From Prionace glauca (lineage: Eukaryota; Chordata; Chondrichthyes; Carcharhiniformes; Carcharhinidae), in assembly GCA_037974335.1 (NCBI GenBank), contig CM075760.1, positions 62,502,515 through 62,566,514 of the forward strand: a stretch of 64,000 nt of DNA, written 5' to 3'. This document shows positions 1-10,882 of this stretch, piece by piece; position 1 is the first letter of the stretch; the number at the start of each line of letters is the position of its first letter. A program made the position numbers and the translations under genes. The notes under the pieces were generated by a model. That model did no database searches. It was given only the letters and a program-made list of their open reading frames with translations, and was not told the origin of the DNA.

Positions 1-1090
1 GAGTCCAACACCTCTACTCTTTCCTCACACCCCAATGTCTCTTTTTTTCTCTTCAGCAGCTTTTGGTTTTTGTATCAGTTGGAGCTGGAGATGAAGGGGA
101 AACTGCTGTATTTGGGCCCAGAAGTTTCCAATGTGAAATTTGCCATGAGGTAGATTCTAGGGCAATCAGATTGTTAAATGGATAGTGAGATCACGCAATA
201 TATTTTTTAATGGATATTTTTAATCTATTTTACATAGATATTTATAAAATTTATTCTTGGGATTTGGGGGTCACCAACAAGATCAGCAGCAGTTACCTGT
301 GGAGAAGATGATGTTTGACCTTCTTCAAGAGAGCACAGGGTCTGACGTATGAACAAGATATGACGTGAGTAAGGACTTGGGCAGCAGGGTGCATCGTCAC
401 CTGGAGAATATGGAGGGGCATGGATGTGGAGGATTGGTTTGGCCTGCATTAGGATTATAAAGTCTGGAGGTAACAATGGAATGGAGAGAGTTTCAGGAGC
501 AGATGAGCTCGGGAATTAGGCAATACTCCCGAGGTGAAAATGGGTAGTCTTGATGATGACGTAGTTATGTGGTTGGAAGCTTTGCTTGGGGTGAAACGTG
601 CCATTTAGGTTGTCAACAGTCTGGTTCAGTTTTAGAGAGATTCCTGGGAGAGAAATGGAGTAAGTGGCTGGAGCGTGGAGTTTACTTTCAGCTCATCTTG
701 CCAATATTTAAGTGAATGAAATTTCTGTTCATCCAGTTCTGGGTGTCAGATAAGTCAGGATGGTGTGTGACTTGGCGAGTAACCTGGAGTTGATTGTGTT
801 CATGTAGACCTGCTACTTTGGTGCTTCCAGATGGTGTAGATTGAGGGTTTGGGATACTTTGTCAAAGTTCTGGTTGTGATATAGAATGTAAAGTCACAAC
901 CTTTTGCACCTACTGCTTTCTCTCTCCTCCCGTAGAGGGCAGTGTCTTCTGCAGACCCAGACTGGGTGGTAGGTTCCCTTCCATGCAGGACATGTTTTGG
1001 AGCTCTAACGCTGGCATCTCCACATCATGGACATTAGTGAACTAGTTGGATTTTTATGACAATCCAGCAGTTTTCATGGTCACTTTTTCC
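1..1090. other. Intergenic, no gene recognised
   Basis: I see no exon or RNA gene here. A short piece near 1011-1037 matches the terminal motif (ctggcatctccacatcat) shared with the retroelement tail at 20.3 kb, so part of this stretch is old repeat. Confidence 0.4.
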
Positions 1091-1319
1091 TAGTGCCGGC
1101 TCCCCAAGTTACCAAATTCATTCAGCTCAATTTCACAACCTGCCTTTGTGTTTCTGTGGGTTCTGTCTCACGCCTTTTTTTTTCTGTTTTAAATCAATTT
1201 CACAGCATTAGAAGAGGAGAATTTGCAGTCAAAAATCTTAGACAAAAGATCACATCAGGATCTGATGGAATTACCCTGTTAATGGAACCTGGTTGTCATT
1301 CAGCTTTTAAACATTGAAG

Positions 1320-1857
1320 GACAAAGTATTGTTCATAGTGGATGAAACCGTTCTCTGTGTCAGTGAGGCTTCAGCTGATCATCTGGCCTCAGGAGCGACA
1401 AATGTAAATATACTGAGGAGAACTGTGAGAAGGGATTCAGTTATCCAACGGAACTGGAAAGTCATTGCCCAGTCACACCGGGGAGCAGCCATTCACCTAC
1501 TCTTGTGTGGTGGACGGGATTCACTCCGTCTTGTTGGCTCACTGACATATTCACATTGCGGGGAGACTGTTCAGATTCTCCAGAGGTGCAAAGGAATTCA
1601 CTCAGTCATCCCACCTTATGGCACACAGAAAGGTTTGTTCTTGGAAGTGATTTCTTTAATTGTCCAGACTACGAGAAAACCTATAAAAGTCTCAGGGAGG
1701 TGATATCCATCAACGTGTTCATACTGACAAGAGACTGTTCCAGTGCTCTCACTGTGGGACTGGGTTCAGTAACCATCTCACCTCACTGTACACCAGTAAG
1801 TTTACACTGGGGAGAAGTTGTTCATTTGTCCAGAGATTCAGTCAGACATCCCACCTC
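1320..1857 (+). pseudogene. Decayed upstream C2H2 zinc fingers
   Basis: Read across frames, this stretch still shows finger fragments: linker-like pieces, '[11 protein letters not shown]' near 1738-1770, and '[14 protein letters not shown]' running into the intact array. Cysteines are lost and several frame shifts and stops separate the pieces. It is the 5' part of the finger array that continues intact from 1858. Decay here and integrity downstream suggest the host gene lost its normal 5' coding part. Frame-by-frame alignment to shark zinc-finger proteins would settle the number of lost fingers. Confidence 0.7.
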
Positions 1858-2724
1858 ATGGAACACAAGCTAGTTCACGCTGGAGAGAGGCCATTCACCT
1901 GCTTCGAGTGTGGAAAAGGATTCACTCACTTATCCAAACTGCTGAGACACCAGCAAGTTCACAGTGAGGAGAGACCTTTTAAATGCCCAGACTGCGGGAA
2001 ATGCTTTAAAGGTTCTGGAGACCTGAAATCCCATCAACATGTTCACCGTGATGAGAGACCATTCAGGTGCTCTCACTGTGGGATGGGGTTCAGACGATCG
2101 TCTGAACTCACGGTGCACCAGCGAGTTCACACTGGGGAGCGACCATACGCCTGCTCAGAATGTGGGAAGGGATTCATTCAATCATCACAATTTAAGGCAC
2201 ACAAGCTAGTTCACTCGGGGGAGAGGCCATTCACCTGCTCTGAGTGTGGAAAAGGATTCACTCGCTCATCCAACCTGCTGAGACACCAGCAAGTTCACAC
2301 TAATGAGAGACCTTTTAAGTCCCCAGACTGCGAGAAGTATTACAAAAGTACAAGCGAACTGACACACCATCAACATGTTCCCACTGATGAGCGACCGTTT
2401 AGATGCTCTCACTGTGGGACTGGGTTCAGGCGATCATCTCATCTCACTTTACACCAGCGAGTTCACACTGGGGAGAAACCATTCAGCTGCTCTCAGTGTG
2501 GGAAGGGGTTCACTCAGTTATCCAACCTGCTGACACACCAACGCATTCACACTGGGGAGAGGCCATTCACCTGCTCTGTGTGTGGGAAGGGATTCACTCA
2601 GTCATCCAATTTGCTGACACACCAACGCATTCACACTGGGGAGAGGCCATTCACCTGCTCTGTGTGTGGGAAGAGGTTCTCTCAGTCATCCATCTTACTG
2701 AGACACCAGAGAGTTCACCAGTGA
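1858..2724 (+). CDS. C2H2 zinc-finger array protein (3' exon, possibly pseudogene)
   Basis: The open frame encodes 288 residues, almost all C2H2 zinc fingers joined by TGERPF/TGEKPF-type linkers. Ten finger units can be counted. Nine keep the C-x2-C...H-x3-H ligands; the sixth is degenerate (first Cys replaced by Ser, last His replaced by Pro). Such poly-finger proteins are nuclear DNA-binding factors; the target cannot be told from sequence. No KRAB, BTB or SCAN domain is visible. The first ATG at 1858 lies inside a finger (HLMEHKLVH), so it is not a typical start. The true product would need an upstream exon spliced in, or the gene is dying. Stop at 2722, followed by AATAAA signals near 2782 and 2825. 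Confidence 0.75.
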   Translation: MEHKLVHAGERPFTCFECGKGFTHLSKLLRHQQVHSEERPFKCPDCGKCFKGSGDLKSHQHVHRDERPFRCSHCGMGFRRSSELTVHQRVHTGERPYACSECGKGFIQSSQFKAHKLVHSGERPFTCSECGKGFTRSSNLLRHQQVHTNERPFKSPDCEKYYKSTSELTHHQHVPTDERPFRCSHCGTGFRRSSHLTLHQRVHTGEKPFSCSQCGKGFTQLSNLLTHQRIHTGERPFTCSVCGKGFTQSSNLLTHQRIHTGERPFTCSVCGKRFSQSSILLRHQRVHQ

Positions 2725-2780
2725 CTGAGAGAGTTGCATTTTCTTAATCACATTCAGGACTAAACAATATTCATTGATGT

Positions 2781-2831
2781 GAATAAATCCCAGTAATAGG
2801 TGTTAATTTTCTGTATAAAAATCAAATAAAC
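2781..2831 (+). terminator. Polyadenylation signals of the zinc-finger gene
   Basis: Two AATAAA hexamers (gtgaataaatcc near 2781 and caaataaacaag near 2825) lie 60-110 bases after the stop codon, the usual position for a short 3' UTR. Confidence 0.55.
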
Positions 2832-2869
2832 AAGCTTTATGTTAAATAGCCAGTATATTGGGTCTTTTT

Positions 2870-3237
2870 AATATCCCTAACACAAATCACTTCCTTTTGT
2901 TCCCCATTTCTCCATCCTCACCTCCAACAAGTATGAGGAACTCCTGGAACTTCTTTGTCAGATTGAGATAATCTGATAAGTTGCCTTTACTGTTTCCCTT
3001 CCTGCTGCAAGCCACCCAGGCCAAACTCTCATGTTTCTCCTTGGCTGAGCCCTTTCCCCAGTCCCTCTCCTAACTCCATCAATCCCTGACTGAGCTTATC
3101 TTCTTCATGAGGCCCACCATCCAGTCCCTTGCTCCTATTCCCACTAACCTGCTGACTGTTTAACTTCCCCACATTAGTTGGTATTGTTAACAGTTGTTTC
3201 TCACTTTTGGCTTTGCTTCTCATATCTTTATAAGCAC
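2870..3237. other. Intergenic, old repeat-like sequence
   Basis: C/T-rich sequence with no gene recognised. It leads into the LINE-like remnant that follows and may be part of the same decayed element. Confidence 0.3.
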
Positions 3238-3640
3238 AATCATCACCCTATCTAACTAGATCCCAACTTCCTCACTAACTATTGTCCCATATCCAATGCC
3301 CCTTTCCTCTCCAAAGTCTTTGGATTTGGTGTCCCCCAGTGACTTATCCTTGGCCCCTCCTATCTCTCATCTACATGCGGCCACACTGGGTGACATTATT
3401 CAAAGGTTTCATGTGCACATGGACAACTCTACCTCTCAACCTCTTCATTGTTACTAAATTATCAAACTGCTTCTTCCACATCCAGTACTGGATGAGCAGA
3501 AGTTTACTTCAGTTAAATATTGGGAGAAGCAAATCCATTGTCTTCAATCACAAAATTGTTGTCGTGCAAAAGGAGACCATGTCGCCCATCATGCCTGCAC
3601 CAAATATCCAAAGCAGCACTACAAATTCTGTTCCCTAACT
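3238..3640 (+). mobile_element. Decayed LINE reverse-transcriptase remnant (L2/CR1-like)
   Basis: One frame reads like the part of a LINE reverse transcriptase after the catalytic centre: 'TTLPLNLFIVTKLSNCFFH' followed by 'YWMSRSLLQLNIGRSKSIVF'. This resembles the region where L2-type LINEs have W-M...N-x-L-x-L-N. It is broken by frame changes. The family call rests on motif resemblance only. Confidence 0.45.
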
Positions 3641-4240
3641 ACCCAGTAAATCCCTCTGAGGCTGAACCACACCATTGGCATCAGGTTTAAGTGGTGTCAG
3701 CTCTATTCCACAGCTTGGGGCTCTAGGCAACTGAAGGGAGGACCACCAATGGTGCAGTGATTACAGCGGGGTTGCACAAGGAGCCAGAATTAAAGGAAAG
3801 AATTGTGGAGATTGGAGGAACTGTCTGAAAGATATGGCACGAGATGGCATCATTTTGAGTGACCTGAAGTTTACAGATAGTACAACGTAGGAGACCAGCC
3901 AGGAATGTGTTGGGAACAGTAAGGTTTGTGGGAAAGAAAGGTGTGAATGGGGGATTCAACAGCAGATGAGCTGAGAGGGGTGGAGTTGGACAATGTTAGA
4001 AAGGATGAAACAGAGGGTTCAGCTTGATGGGATGTCGATGATATCAAACAGAAGGTAGGTCAATTGGGGAATAGAAAGGTCATCGACTTGAAAGGTTAAA
4101 TCTGTTTCTTTATCTGATAGATTTTAATGCCAGGTATTTATATTCGTCTTTAACATTCCTAGCATCCACAGCATTTTCTCTGTGAATATTGCAGCCTCTG
4201 AACGCTGTCCTGGTTGTTCTGTCTGCAGTGGAGGCGCTGG
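3641..4240. other. Intergenic, no gene recognised
   Basis: No tRNA, V gene or receptor exon is visible. The sequence from 3700 to 4090 resembles degraded repeat but I cannot name a family. Confidence 0.3.
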
Positions 4241-4249
4241 ATAAACGTA

Positions 4250-4690
4250 AGTCGTTTTGTTGAGTGGGTTAGTCCGTGATGTCACAATAGGAGGGCTGCA
4301 CCCGCCCCTTTTGAGGCGCTGTGACTGGTTGAAACTGGGCTGTCAACTTGACAGCCCCAGGTCTAGCTTCCATTTTCTATTGGCCGGAGCTCCTGTCAGT
4401 CACGGCCGTGCTGGGCTGTCACGTGCTCCGGCCAGTTGGGTCAGACTGATCTTGTCCAGGTTCTCCCTCCGCCCTCCGAACGCCATCTGGATGATTGACA
4501 GGCGCCTGTACCAATCGGAGGAATGCAATCCGACCGTCCAGCCAATAGGGGCGCTTGAAACCACTCGGAGGAGCTCAGGTCCTCCAACCAATTGCAGAAG
4601 GATCAGGCATTGTGACGTTGTTGAGTGCAGCCTGGGCCCGGAGAGGAGAGGTTCTGAATGATTCATTACTGAACAGATTATTCTGACATC
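4250..4690. promoter_or_regulatory. CpG-rich, CCAAT-box-rich promoter-like region
   Basis: A local GC-rich island in AT-rich surroundings. It contains several CCAAT motifs or their complement (ctattggcc near 4377, accaatcgg near 4511, gccaatagg near 4542, accaattgc near 4588) and a CACGTG E-box near 4420. NF-Y-type CCAAT clusters mark TATA-less vertebrate promoters. I cannot find a first exon or the gene it would drive, nor decide its direction. Confidence 0.5.
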
Positions 4691-4931
4691 TCCTTTCAAA
4701 CTCTGATCCTCATCCCCTCAAAGTAAACTCTCAATGTCATGAAGGGCTGGGCTGTTCCCTTAAAGGGACAGGGACCTCCTCTTCCTTTCGAAACATGTCT
4801 AAATATAATCAGAGTTATCCTGCAGTACAGCACTAATGGGGACAGGTATTTCAGACACAAGCAGCAAATATCTTACAGGCGAGGCAGTGATTCACTGTGA
4901 CTCAGCATTAATGGATGGTGAGTATTCATTA

Positions 4932-5040
4932 CAGTAAAAAGTCTGACAACACCAGGTTTTAGTCCAACCGATTTATTTGATAATATTCTCACAAGCAAGC
5001 AAGCTTTCGAGGGGGCAGCCTCTTCGTCAGGTGAATGGAG
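4932..5040 (-). mobile_element. Retroelement 3' tail (same family as at 18.4 and 20.3 kb)
   Basis: Nearly the same 3' tail as the copy at 18396: an 'acaccaggttttagtcca' core, 'tttatttgataatat', then 'ctcttcgtcag' in a short hairpin context. It is a 5'-truncated fragment. The family is discussed at the 18.4-kb copy. Confidence 0.55.
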
Positions 5041-5122
5041 AGTATTCATTACAGCAGGGACCAGAGTCTGAAGATATAAACTGCTGAGTTTGTTTTCAGA
5101 ATAATTTCTTCACAATCTGACA

Positions 5123-5277
5123 AGTTTAAGCTTATTTACTATTATCACAAGTAAGCTTATATCTACACTGCGTTGAAGTTAGTGTGAAAAATCCTCTAGT
5201 CACCACACTCCAGCCCCTGTTCGGGTACACTGAGGGAGAATTAAGCATAGTCAATGCACCCAACCGGCGCATCTTTT
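5123..5277 (-). mobile_element. V-SINE fragment (tail half)
   Basis: The stretch matches the 3' half of the elasmobranch V-SINE read on the minus strand: a 'tatcacaagtaagctta' tail, then 'ctgttcgggtacactgag' and 'caatgcacccaaccg'. It breaks off where the U2-headed retroposon begins, so the latter may have inserted in or beside it. Confidence 0.65.
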
Positions 5278-5284
5278 GAGCCAG

Positions 5285-5496
5285 TTTCTTTTTTTTTTAC
5301 CCCTTTATTCCAATCTAATCAAGTCAAATTAAACCCAATTCAGAGTCCCAACAAGTTGGGACATTTCCAATCCAAGCTGACAAGACAGGTCTCCTGTCTT
5401 GGGCTTGATCTACATGATCCAAGCTGACTGGAGTAGGAGTAGCTCCTCCTCCAGGGCTTGATCCAATTTGCATCTTAGCCAAAAGGCCGAGATGCC
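5285..5496 (-). mobile_element. U2 snRNA-headed SINE-like retroposon
   Basis: On the minus strand the element starts at about 5496 with 'atctcggccttttggctaag', the 5' end of U2 snRNA. It continues with about 180 bases unlike U2, containing two short self-complementary stretches (agacaggagacctgtct; ccaacttgttggg). It ends in an A-rich tail, seen as a T run at 5288-5298 on +. A head from a small nuclear RNA, an unrelated body and an A tail are the structure of an snRNA-derived SINE; crocodilian SINEU is the published parallel. It is not a functional U2 gene, because everything after the first 30 or so bases differs. Confidence 0.6.
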
Positions 5497-5627
5497 GCTT
5501 TAAAAAATTGCTTCAAATGAAGCTGAATTGCAACCTAATGACTTCAACCAAGTGCAGCATGTTGACCCTACACTTGATCGACACTAACAGACTACACTTG
5601 ATCTTAGCCAAAAGGCCGAGAAGTGTG
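5497..5627 (-). pseudogene. Second U2 snRNA 5'-end fragment
   Basis: On the minus strand 5591-5624 reads about 33 bases of the U2 5' region (ttctcggccttttggctaag, then atcaagtgtag), then departs from U2 and repeats 'gatcaagtgtag' near 5565-5577. This is a truncated U2 pseudogene or a second head of the neighbouring retroposon. The Sm site and later stem-loops of U2 are absent. Confidence 0.6.
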
Positions 5628-5699
5628 GAGCACCCCACCCCACTGCCCCTAATGCTGCCTCCGTTTATCCGCCTAAAGATGAAACAAACAAGCGGCCGT

Positions 5700-6010
5700 C
5701 CCTGGAGATGAGCCGCACTGCGCATGTTCAATGTCACAATGCCCAATGACGGCTACGCCGGACCAATAGGAAAAAAAAGGGGCGGGGCTAGAGGACCGTG
5801 CAGCTGCGGCTGGTCTTCCAACCAATCGGAGTGAACGGGGGGGCGGGGCGGAGCTGGAGGACCGAGCTGCAGCGGCTGGTCCTCCAACCAATCGGAGTGA
5901 ACGAGGAGGGGGATCTCGGGCATGCGCAGTGCCGATAATGGCGACAGACGGTTTGGAGTCGGATGGGAGATCAATGGAAGGTGAAGAGTGGCGAATGTGG
6001 CGGGAGGGTG
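5700..6010 (+). promoter_or_regulatory. TATA-less CpG promoter with tandem GC-box/CCAAT repeats
   Basis: Two tandem units (about 5780-5842 and 5840-5907) each hold a GC box (ggggcggggc) and an 'accaatcggagtgaacg' CCAAT element. Downstream come an NRF1-like site (gcatgcgcagtgc near 5919) and a YY1-like site (ataatggcgac near 5935). A further CCAAT lies near 5763. This order suits a TATA-less promoter firing rightward from about 5930-5960. The following exon and gene are not recognisable, so it may be an orphan promoter of a lost or distant gene. Confidence 0.55.
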
Positions 6011-6344
6011 GAGAGGCTTCGGGAACATGTTGTTCAAATCCCGGAAAAGAACGCCCCTGTCTCCCCGTTTGTACCAGATCGAGCCGCAACGGGTAGTGCT
6101 GGGCCTGGGCTGACTGCCTCCATTCTGTCGGTGGGAATGTCAATCAGTGCGCATGTGTCAGGCCATTCGGCCCATCCAGGCTGGCCTGTCATTCAATGGT
6201 TCATCTGATCATTGCCTTAACTCAATTTTCCTCCAGCCCCAACCTCCCCGGGGGATGGGAGGTCTGGAGCTGAGGGGCGTGGATTTGGGGCGAGAGGGGA
6301 GAGATGCGGGGTTGTCCAGAGGGGTGATTTTTTTCACACGAAGG

Positions 6345-6560
6345 GTGGGGAGTGTCTGAAACAAGCTGCCAGAGGTTGTAGGAGAGGCAGGGACAATTTT
6401 GTTTTTTAAAAAGCATTTAGATAGCTACATGGATAAGATGAGTTTGAGGGATATGGGCCAAGTGCAGGCAATTGTGATTAGCTTAGGCTTTTCAAGAAAA
6501 AAGCCTGGTACGAACAAGTTGGGCCGAAGGTCCTGTTTCCATGCTGTAAACCTCTGTGAC
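6345..6560 (+). mobile_element. LINE 3'-end fragment (CR1-like)
   Basis: Typical LINE 3'-end phrases: 'acaagctgccagaggttg', 'gggatatgggccaa', and the tail 'ttgggccgaaggtcctgttt' ending at 'aacctctgtgactc'. Strongly 5' truncated. Confidence 0.6.
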
Positions 6561-8120
6561 TCCCCAACCCACCGCTCCTATGTAGGTAAAAATGGTGTGC
6601 AACACAGCCCTGAACATACCCAATAAATTCCCAATATACTCCAAAAAAGATTGCACATATCGGCTACCATCTATACTCAATGAGCCAGCGTCCATTGCTC
6701 ACTGAAGGAGAGAATTCCACAGGCTACTGGACCTCTGAGAAAAGCGATTTCTCCTCATCCCTGTCTTCAACTCTTACTTTTAAACTGTTCCCTTTGAGGG
6801 GAAACATCCTTTCAGCACTTATCCTGTCAAGCACCCACAGAATCTTATATGCTTCAATTACAACATTTATCTAAAATCTTATGGGTATATATACACCCTG
6901 CTCAATGTTTCCTCATTCAAAAACAAAACCTTCATGCCTGGAATCAGCTCAGTGAAACTTGTCTGAATGACTTCCAATGTAAGCGTCTCCCATTTTACAT
7001 AATCCTACACCCTTTTATAGGGGGTTAAAAGGGGAGCAATCTTAAACCAAGAAAAATATTTGTCTCTTATTTTTGAACCACAATTCGACACGTGACTCTC
7101 GTAATGTCCTTTTACAGGGAGTTAAAAGATTTGAAGTCTGTGATTTCACTGATTCCAATGCTTCTGGTATCTTTCCAGCTGCAGCAGGAGGTTTTCAAAT
7201 AGTTCCAGAAGTAAGTATTATTGAGCATTCATCTACAATCCAGTGCTTTTAGTGCTATGCTCTGTTATTTGTGCTCTGTTCTATGTTTGGCTGGTCTGAC
7301 TCCTTTTCTTTGGATCTGAATCCATATCCATTCATTGCTCTGTTTCACATCTGCCCTCTCTGATTACCTCTCTGTCATTGTTTAACTCTGTATTTCTCTA
7401 GTAGTAGATTTATTTTAACCATGTTTGGCATTTTACCGTTATTTTCTTGCAACTGTGTCTAAATGAAACTTTCACCTTTGCCCACCCTTCAGCTATGTGC
7501 TTCTGATGTACCATCTTTATCTTCCTATGGTCAGGAATTATTTTTCCTGCATTTGAGATCATTTCTTTTTTGCTTATTAGCTGATATTAAACATCAAATC
7601 TGCACCATATTTATTCTCTGGAATTGAAGATTTGAAGTTACTATCAGGTTTGCCATGATTTTATTAAACGGTGGAGCAGGCTTGAGGAGCTGAATGGCCT
7701 ATGCTTGATCCTGATTGTATATCCAAATTAATTCTGTGCGTCCTGATATCTTAACTCTGTTCTCTTGCCACAGTTACTAGCTAACAAGTTAAGTATTTTC
7801 AGTATTTACTCTTTTTATTTCAGATTTTCAGCAACCACAGTACTTTGCTATTATTTTGGTGCAGGCGTTTGTCCCAGAACCGAGTCTGGAAGCAGAGATT
7901 GACTAATTAAGAATGACTTGTATTGGGGTGGGTGTTGGTTGTGGAAGTTGATCTGTGTTTTCCAGTTGCACACACACTTATTCACAGTGCTGGTGTGATT
8001 GAAATGTGTCACACCTCACTGCCCCCAGCTAGAAAGTACTGGGATCTGAGCTTGAAATGCTGGAACTGATCCTGGGGGAATGAGTGGGGTCTGATAGACA
8101 CCCAGAGGGTCACTTGTGTG
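6561..8120. other. Intergenic, mostly unrecognised
   Basis: No gene found. A short LINE 3' tail lies at about 7652-7735 (attaaacggtggagcaggct ... gaatggcctatgcttgatcc). The rest is AT-rich sequence without a recognised family. Confidence 0.35.
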
Positions 8121-8124
8121 TGAA

Positions 8125-8330
8125 TCATAGAATGGGGACAGCACAGAAGGCCATTCAGCCCGTCAATCCAGGATGGAGAGCCTGCAAGAGCAGTCTGACT
8201 ATTCCCGCTCCCCCCACCCTCTCCCCGTAACCCTGTCAATATTTTCCCCTCAGCCTCCCATTCAATCTCCTCCTGATGGAATCTCCTTCCCCCTCTGGCT
8301 CAGACAGAACATTCCAGATAGAGAGCAATA
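8125..8330 (-). mobile_element. Retroposon fragment (SINE/LINE tail)
   Basis: Contains 'agaaggccattcagcccgtc' and 'tccccgtaaccctgtcaat', the reverse-strand 3' end typical of the SINE/LINE tails found throughout this window. Confidence 0.5.
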
Positions 8331-8625
8331 CAGAGACAGAGAGAGACGCACAGATAAACAGAGAGATATATACAGAGATACAGGGAGAGACACAAATAGA
8401 GAGAAATACAGAGACAGAGAGAGGCACAAATAGAGAGAAATACAGAGACAGAGAGAGACACACAGACAAACAGATAAACAGAGAGATATATACACAGAGA
8501 CAGAGAGAGACACAAATAGAAATACAGAGACAGAGAGAGACACATAGATAGAGAGATATATACAGAGAGACAGAGAGGAGGAGAGAGACAGAGAGATGTA
8601 CAAATACACAGAAAGATGAAATAGA
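8322..8625. repeat. Simple repeat, (GA)-rich with ACAGAGA units
   Basis: About 300 bases of imperfect ACAGAGAGA/ATACAGAGA units. The long open frames on both strands here are an artefact of the repeat. Confidence 0.95.
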
Positions 8626-8689
8626 GAGACACACACATAAATACACTAATCAAGAAATACAAAAAGAGAGACAGAATAAGGCAAAGTCA

Positions 8690-9800
8690 GATCTAGTTCT
8701 GCATTCAATGTTTATTTAAAAATTCAGAGAGTATTTTACAGGAAAATTGATTTTAAAGTTAACAAAAGTACATATATCCTTTGAGCTTCACACTGAGATC
8801 AGAACCCATGCGATCTGAGCTGCCCGGTATCTGTACAACTGTAACAGAGAGCAGAAAGAGAAAAAACAGAGCTCAACATCACGGGAAATAAACAATTGTG
8901 AATAAGGAACAAGAAAAGTTCTTTATTTATACATGAAATTTAAACTACAAGAAAACCAGTAACTACAATTACATTACAACAAAAATCCCCTTATACATTT
9001 CACACTGAAAACTGAAATCCTGTCCACGATTGTCTCAGTTACAGATTCAGAATGATAAACAGAGACAATTTGACTGTTACAGTCACCGAGAGCAGATATT
9101 GTGTTTGTGTCACTCAGAGATCTTCATAATCAGCTGAGGGAAATCTACAGCGTCCAAAATTCAACCCATCACTTGATCTGTAAAAGAGAGATACACCAAT
9201 GATCAGATATTTATGATGTGGGACATTAGAGTTTTTCATCAGTGAAGCATTGAGAGATTTTTCAAATCCGACACAGCCAAAAAAAACACGCACCGACCTC
9301 CTCTGAAGGCAAGTCCGGGACACGGCCTTCAGAATGTTCTCCCACCCCCAGTGAGTCTCCAGAGTTCAGAAGCTGTGACATCTTCTTCAGAGCCTTCAGT
9401 GTACAATCGATGGAGACGAATATCACGCGAAGGCCATCTCCACCCCCCCCCCCCCCACTACTTCCCTTCAAAAAACAGAGCAACAGGAAATTGAGAAACG
9501 ACGAGCTTAAGGACAGTTTAAATGATGGTGTCCCTTCAGTGCAGCTCATTGTGTTTCTAAAGTGAGATGATTTCTGTTTGTTACACAGTTCAGGCTGACC
9601 TAATTCAGAGAAGGATCAGGCTCAATCCTCCCGATGGTCTTTCCCAACTCCATTTCTTTAAACGAATTTCAGAAACATTTCCATTAAATAATATGATTGT
9701 GACATATGTCAATGTGGTTGTATGTCCGAGCGGTCTAAGGCTCCAATCTCCGTGGAGGTGTGGGTTCGAATCCCAACGCGAGTGAAATGGATTGAAATTT
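8690..9800 (+). repeat. Duplicated segment X, copy 1 (ends in tRNA-Leu relic)
   Basis: The left part (8690-9190) matches 17700-18170 in reverse orientation. The right part (9480-9800) matches 19695-20030 directly, including the tRNA-Leu. The middle (about 9200-9480) is not shared and holds a run of C near 9442-9457. Divergence is substantial, so the duplication is old. No coding gene is recognised. Confidence 0.7.
9716..9783 (+). pseudogene. tRNA-Leu pseudogene
   Basis: Matches the intact tRNA-Leu(AAG) at 19942 in the D arm (tccgagcggtctaaggc), variable arm and T arm (gtgggttcgaatcccaacgc). The anticodon arm is mostly deleted and the acceptor ends no longer pair, so it cannot make a tRNA. 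Confidence 0.8.
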
Positions 9801-10206
9801 TGATCCTGACTGCTGTTGTAAGATTGAATGCAGGAGTGTGCGCAGTGTCGTTTTCGTCATGTGATTCTTCTGTGAAATGTGCGCCTTTTCCTCCAGTTCA
9901 CTTACAGTATTACTTGTATCTGACTGTTTGAGCAGACACTACTATCAGAAATTTCTGATGGTGAATAACAGTGTTTGTCTGCGCCCCTATAAACCCATTA
10001 AATTCTGTTGGAGACTGAACGAGATGCGAATAAATGCTCGGTGTCTAAATCGAACTTCCCCGTCAGTGCACCTTATTTCACAGGAAGTATTTGAGGATGA
10101 AATCAGAGAAATGATAACATGTCTTTAACATCGAGGTTCGGATAATGTGCCGCAACAAACTGAAACCAAACAATATCCCTTCTCCGACATAAGCAAGCTT
10201 AACGAT

Positions 10207-10279
10207 TGTTCCTGCCCAGTTTCGAACCGGGGACCTTTCGCGTGTGAGGCGAACGTGATAACCACTACACTACAGAAAC
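10207..10279 (-). tRNA. tRNA-Val(CAC)
   Basis: 73 bases, cloverleaf complete. The acceptor (GTTTCTG with CAGGAAC) has one T-G pair. The A-box region is TAGTGTAGTGGTTATCAC, the anticodon loop CTCACAC gives CAC, and the B box is GGTTCGAAACT with one wobble in the T stem. Discriminator A. Looks functional. Confidence 0.9.
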
Positions 10280-10706
10280 AACTGGGAAATTAATGCAGCA
10301 AATCGGCCTGTCTGCAATGTTCAACTAGGCTGTGTTCCTGCAGGTTCCGATGGTTCGACTGAAAGCCCATGTCACTGAATTCAGGAAGATAACCGTTACT
10401 TTCAATCTGATTGTACATCTTATCCCGAACAGCAAAATTTAAAAGCGTTCGTCTCGCAAATATCTAAGGGAGCAATGATTTCTACCCAATCATTGATGCA
10501 TCATTTTTATCTCTCTTCGAATAATCTCAGCATTTGTATCATCAACGCTTTGTAACCTGTCGCTCCCTTTTTTCTTTGTTCTTTGTTCTTTAAATGTGAC
10601 ATTTCCAATTCAGATGCTAAAGACGAAATCTCCCTGATGCTGATTCCGACAGAACTGGTGCAGACCGGGAAGTAACACAGGATTGTTGTACAGCAATAAA
10701 TCTATA

Positions 10707-10778
10707 TTCCCTGACCGGGAATCGAACCCGGGCCGCGGCGGTGAAAGCGCCGAATCCTAACCACTAGACCACCAGGGA
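10707..10778 (-). tRNA. tRNA-Glu(TTC)
   Basis: 72 bases with all stems paired, anticodon loop CTTTCAC (TTC), B box GGGTTCGATTCCC and discriminator A. It appears identical or nearly so to the mammalian tRNA-Glu(TTC) as I recall it. It sits at the same place in a duplicated unit whose other copies carry Glu pseudogenes (22142, 31669, 55113). Confidence 0.93.
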
Positions 10779-10882
10779 AGCTGGCTAATTTTAAAATATT
10801 AATTTATCCATGCGCCACCTGCCTTTTGTTTTATTTCTACACAGGGAACACAATCTCAGGATAAGGCGCTGATGATTCAGGA

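Noticed and set aside
5472-5625. Functional U2 snRNA gene
   Set aside because: Only the first 20-33 bases match U2; the branch-point region, Sm site and later stem-loops are absent.
8300-8625. CRISPR-like short tandem repeats
   Set aside because: Units are imperfect simple repeats without unique spacers, and the genome is eukaryotic.
8236-8662. Long serine/leucine- and arginine-rich frames on both strands
   Set aside because: They are translations of the GA-rich simple repeat.
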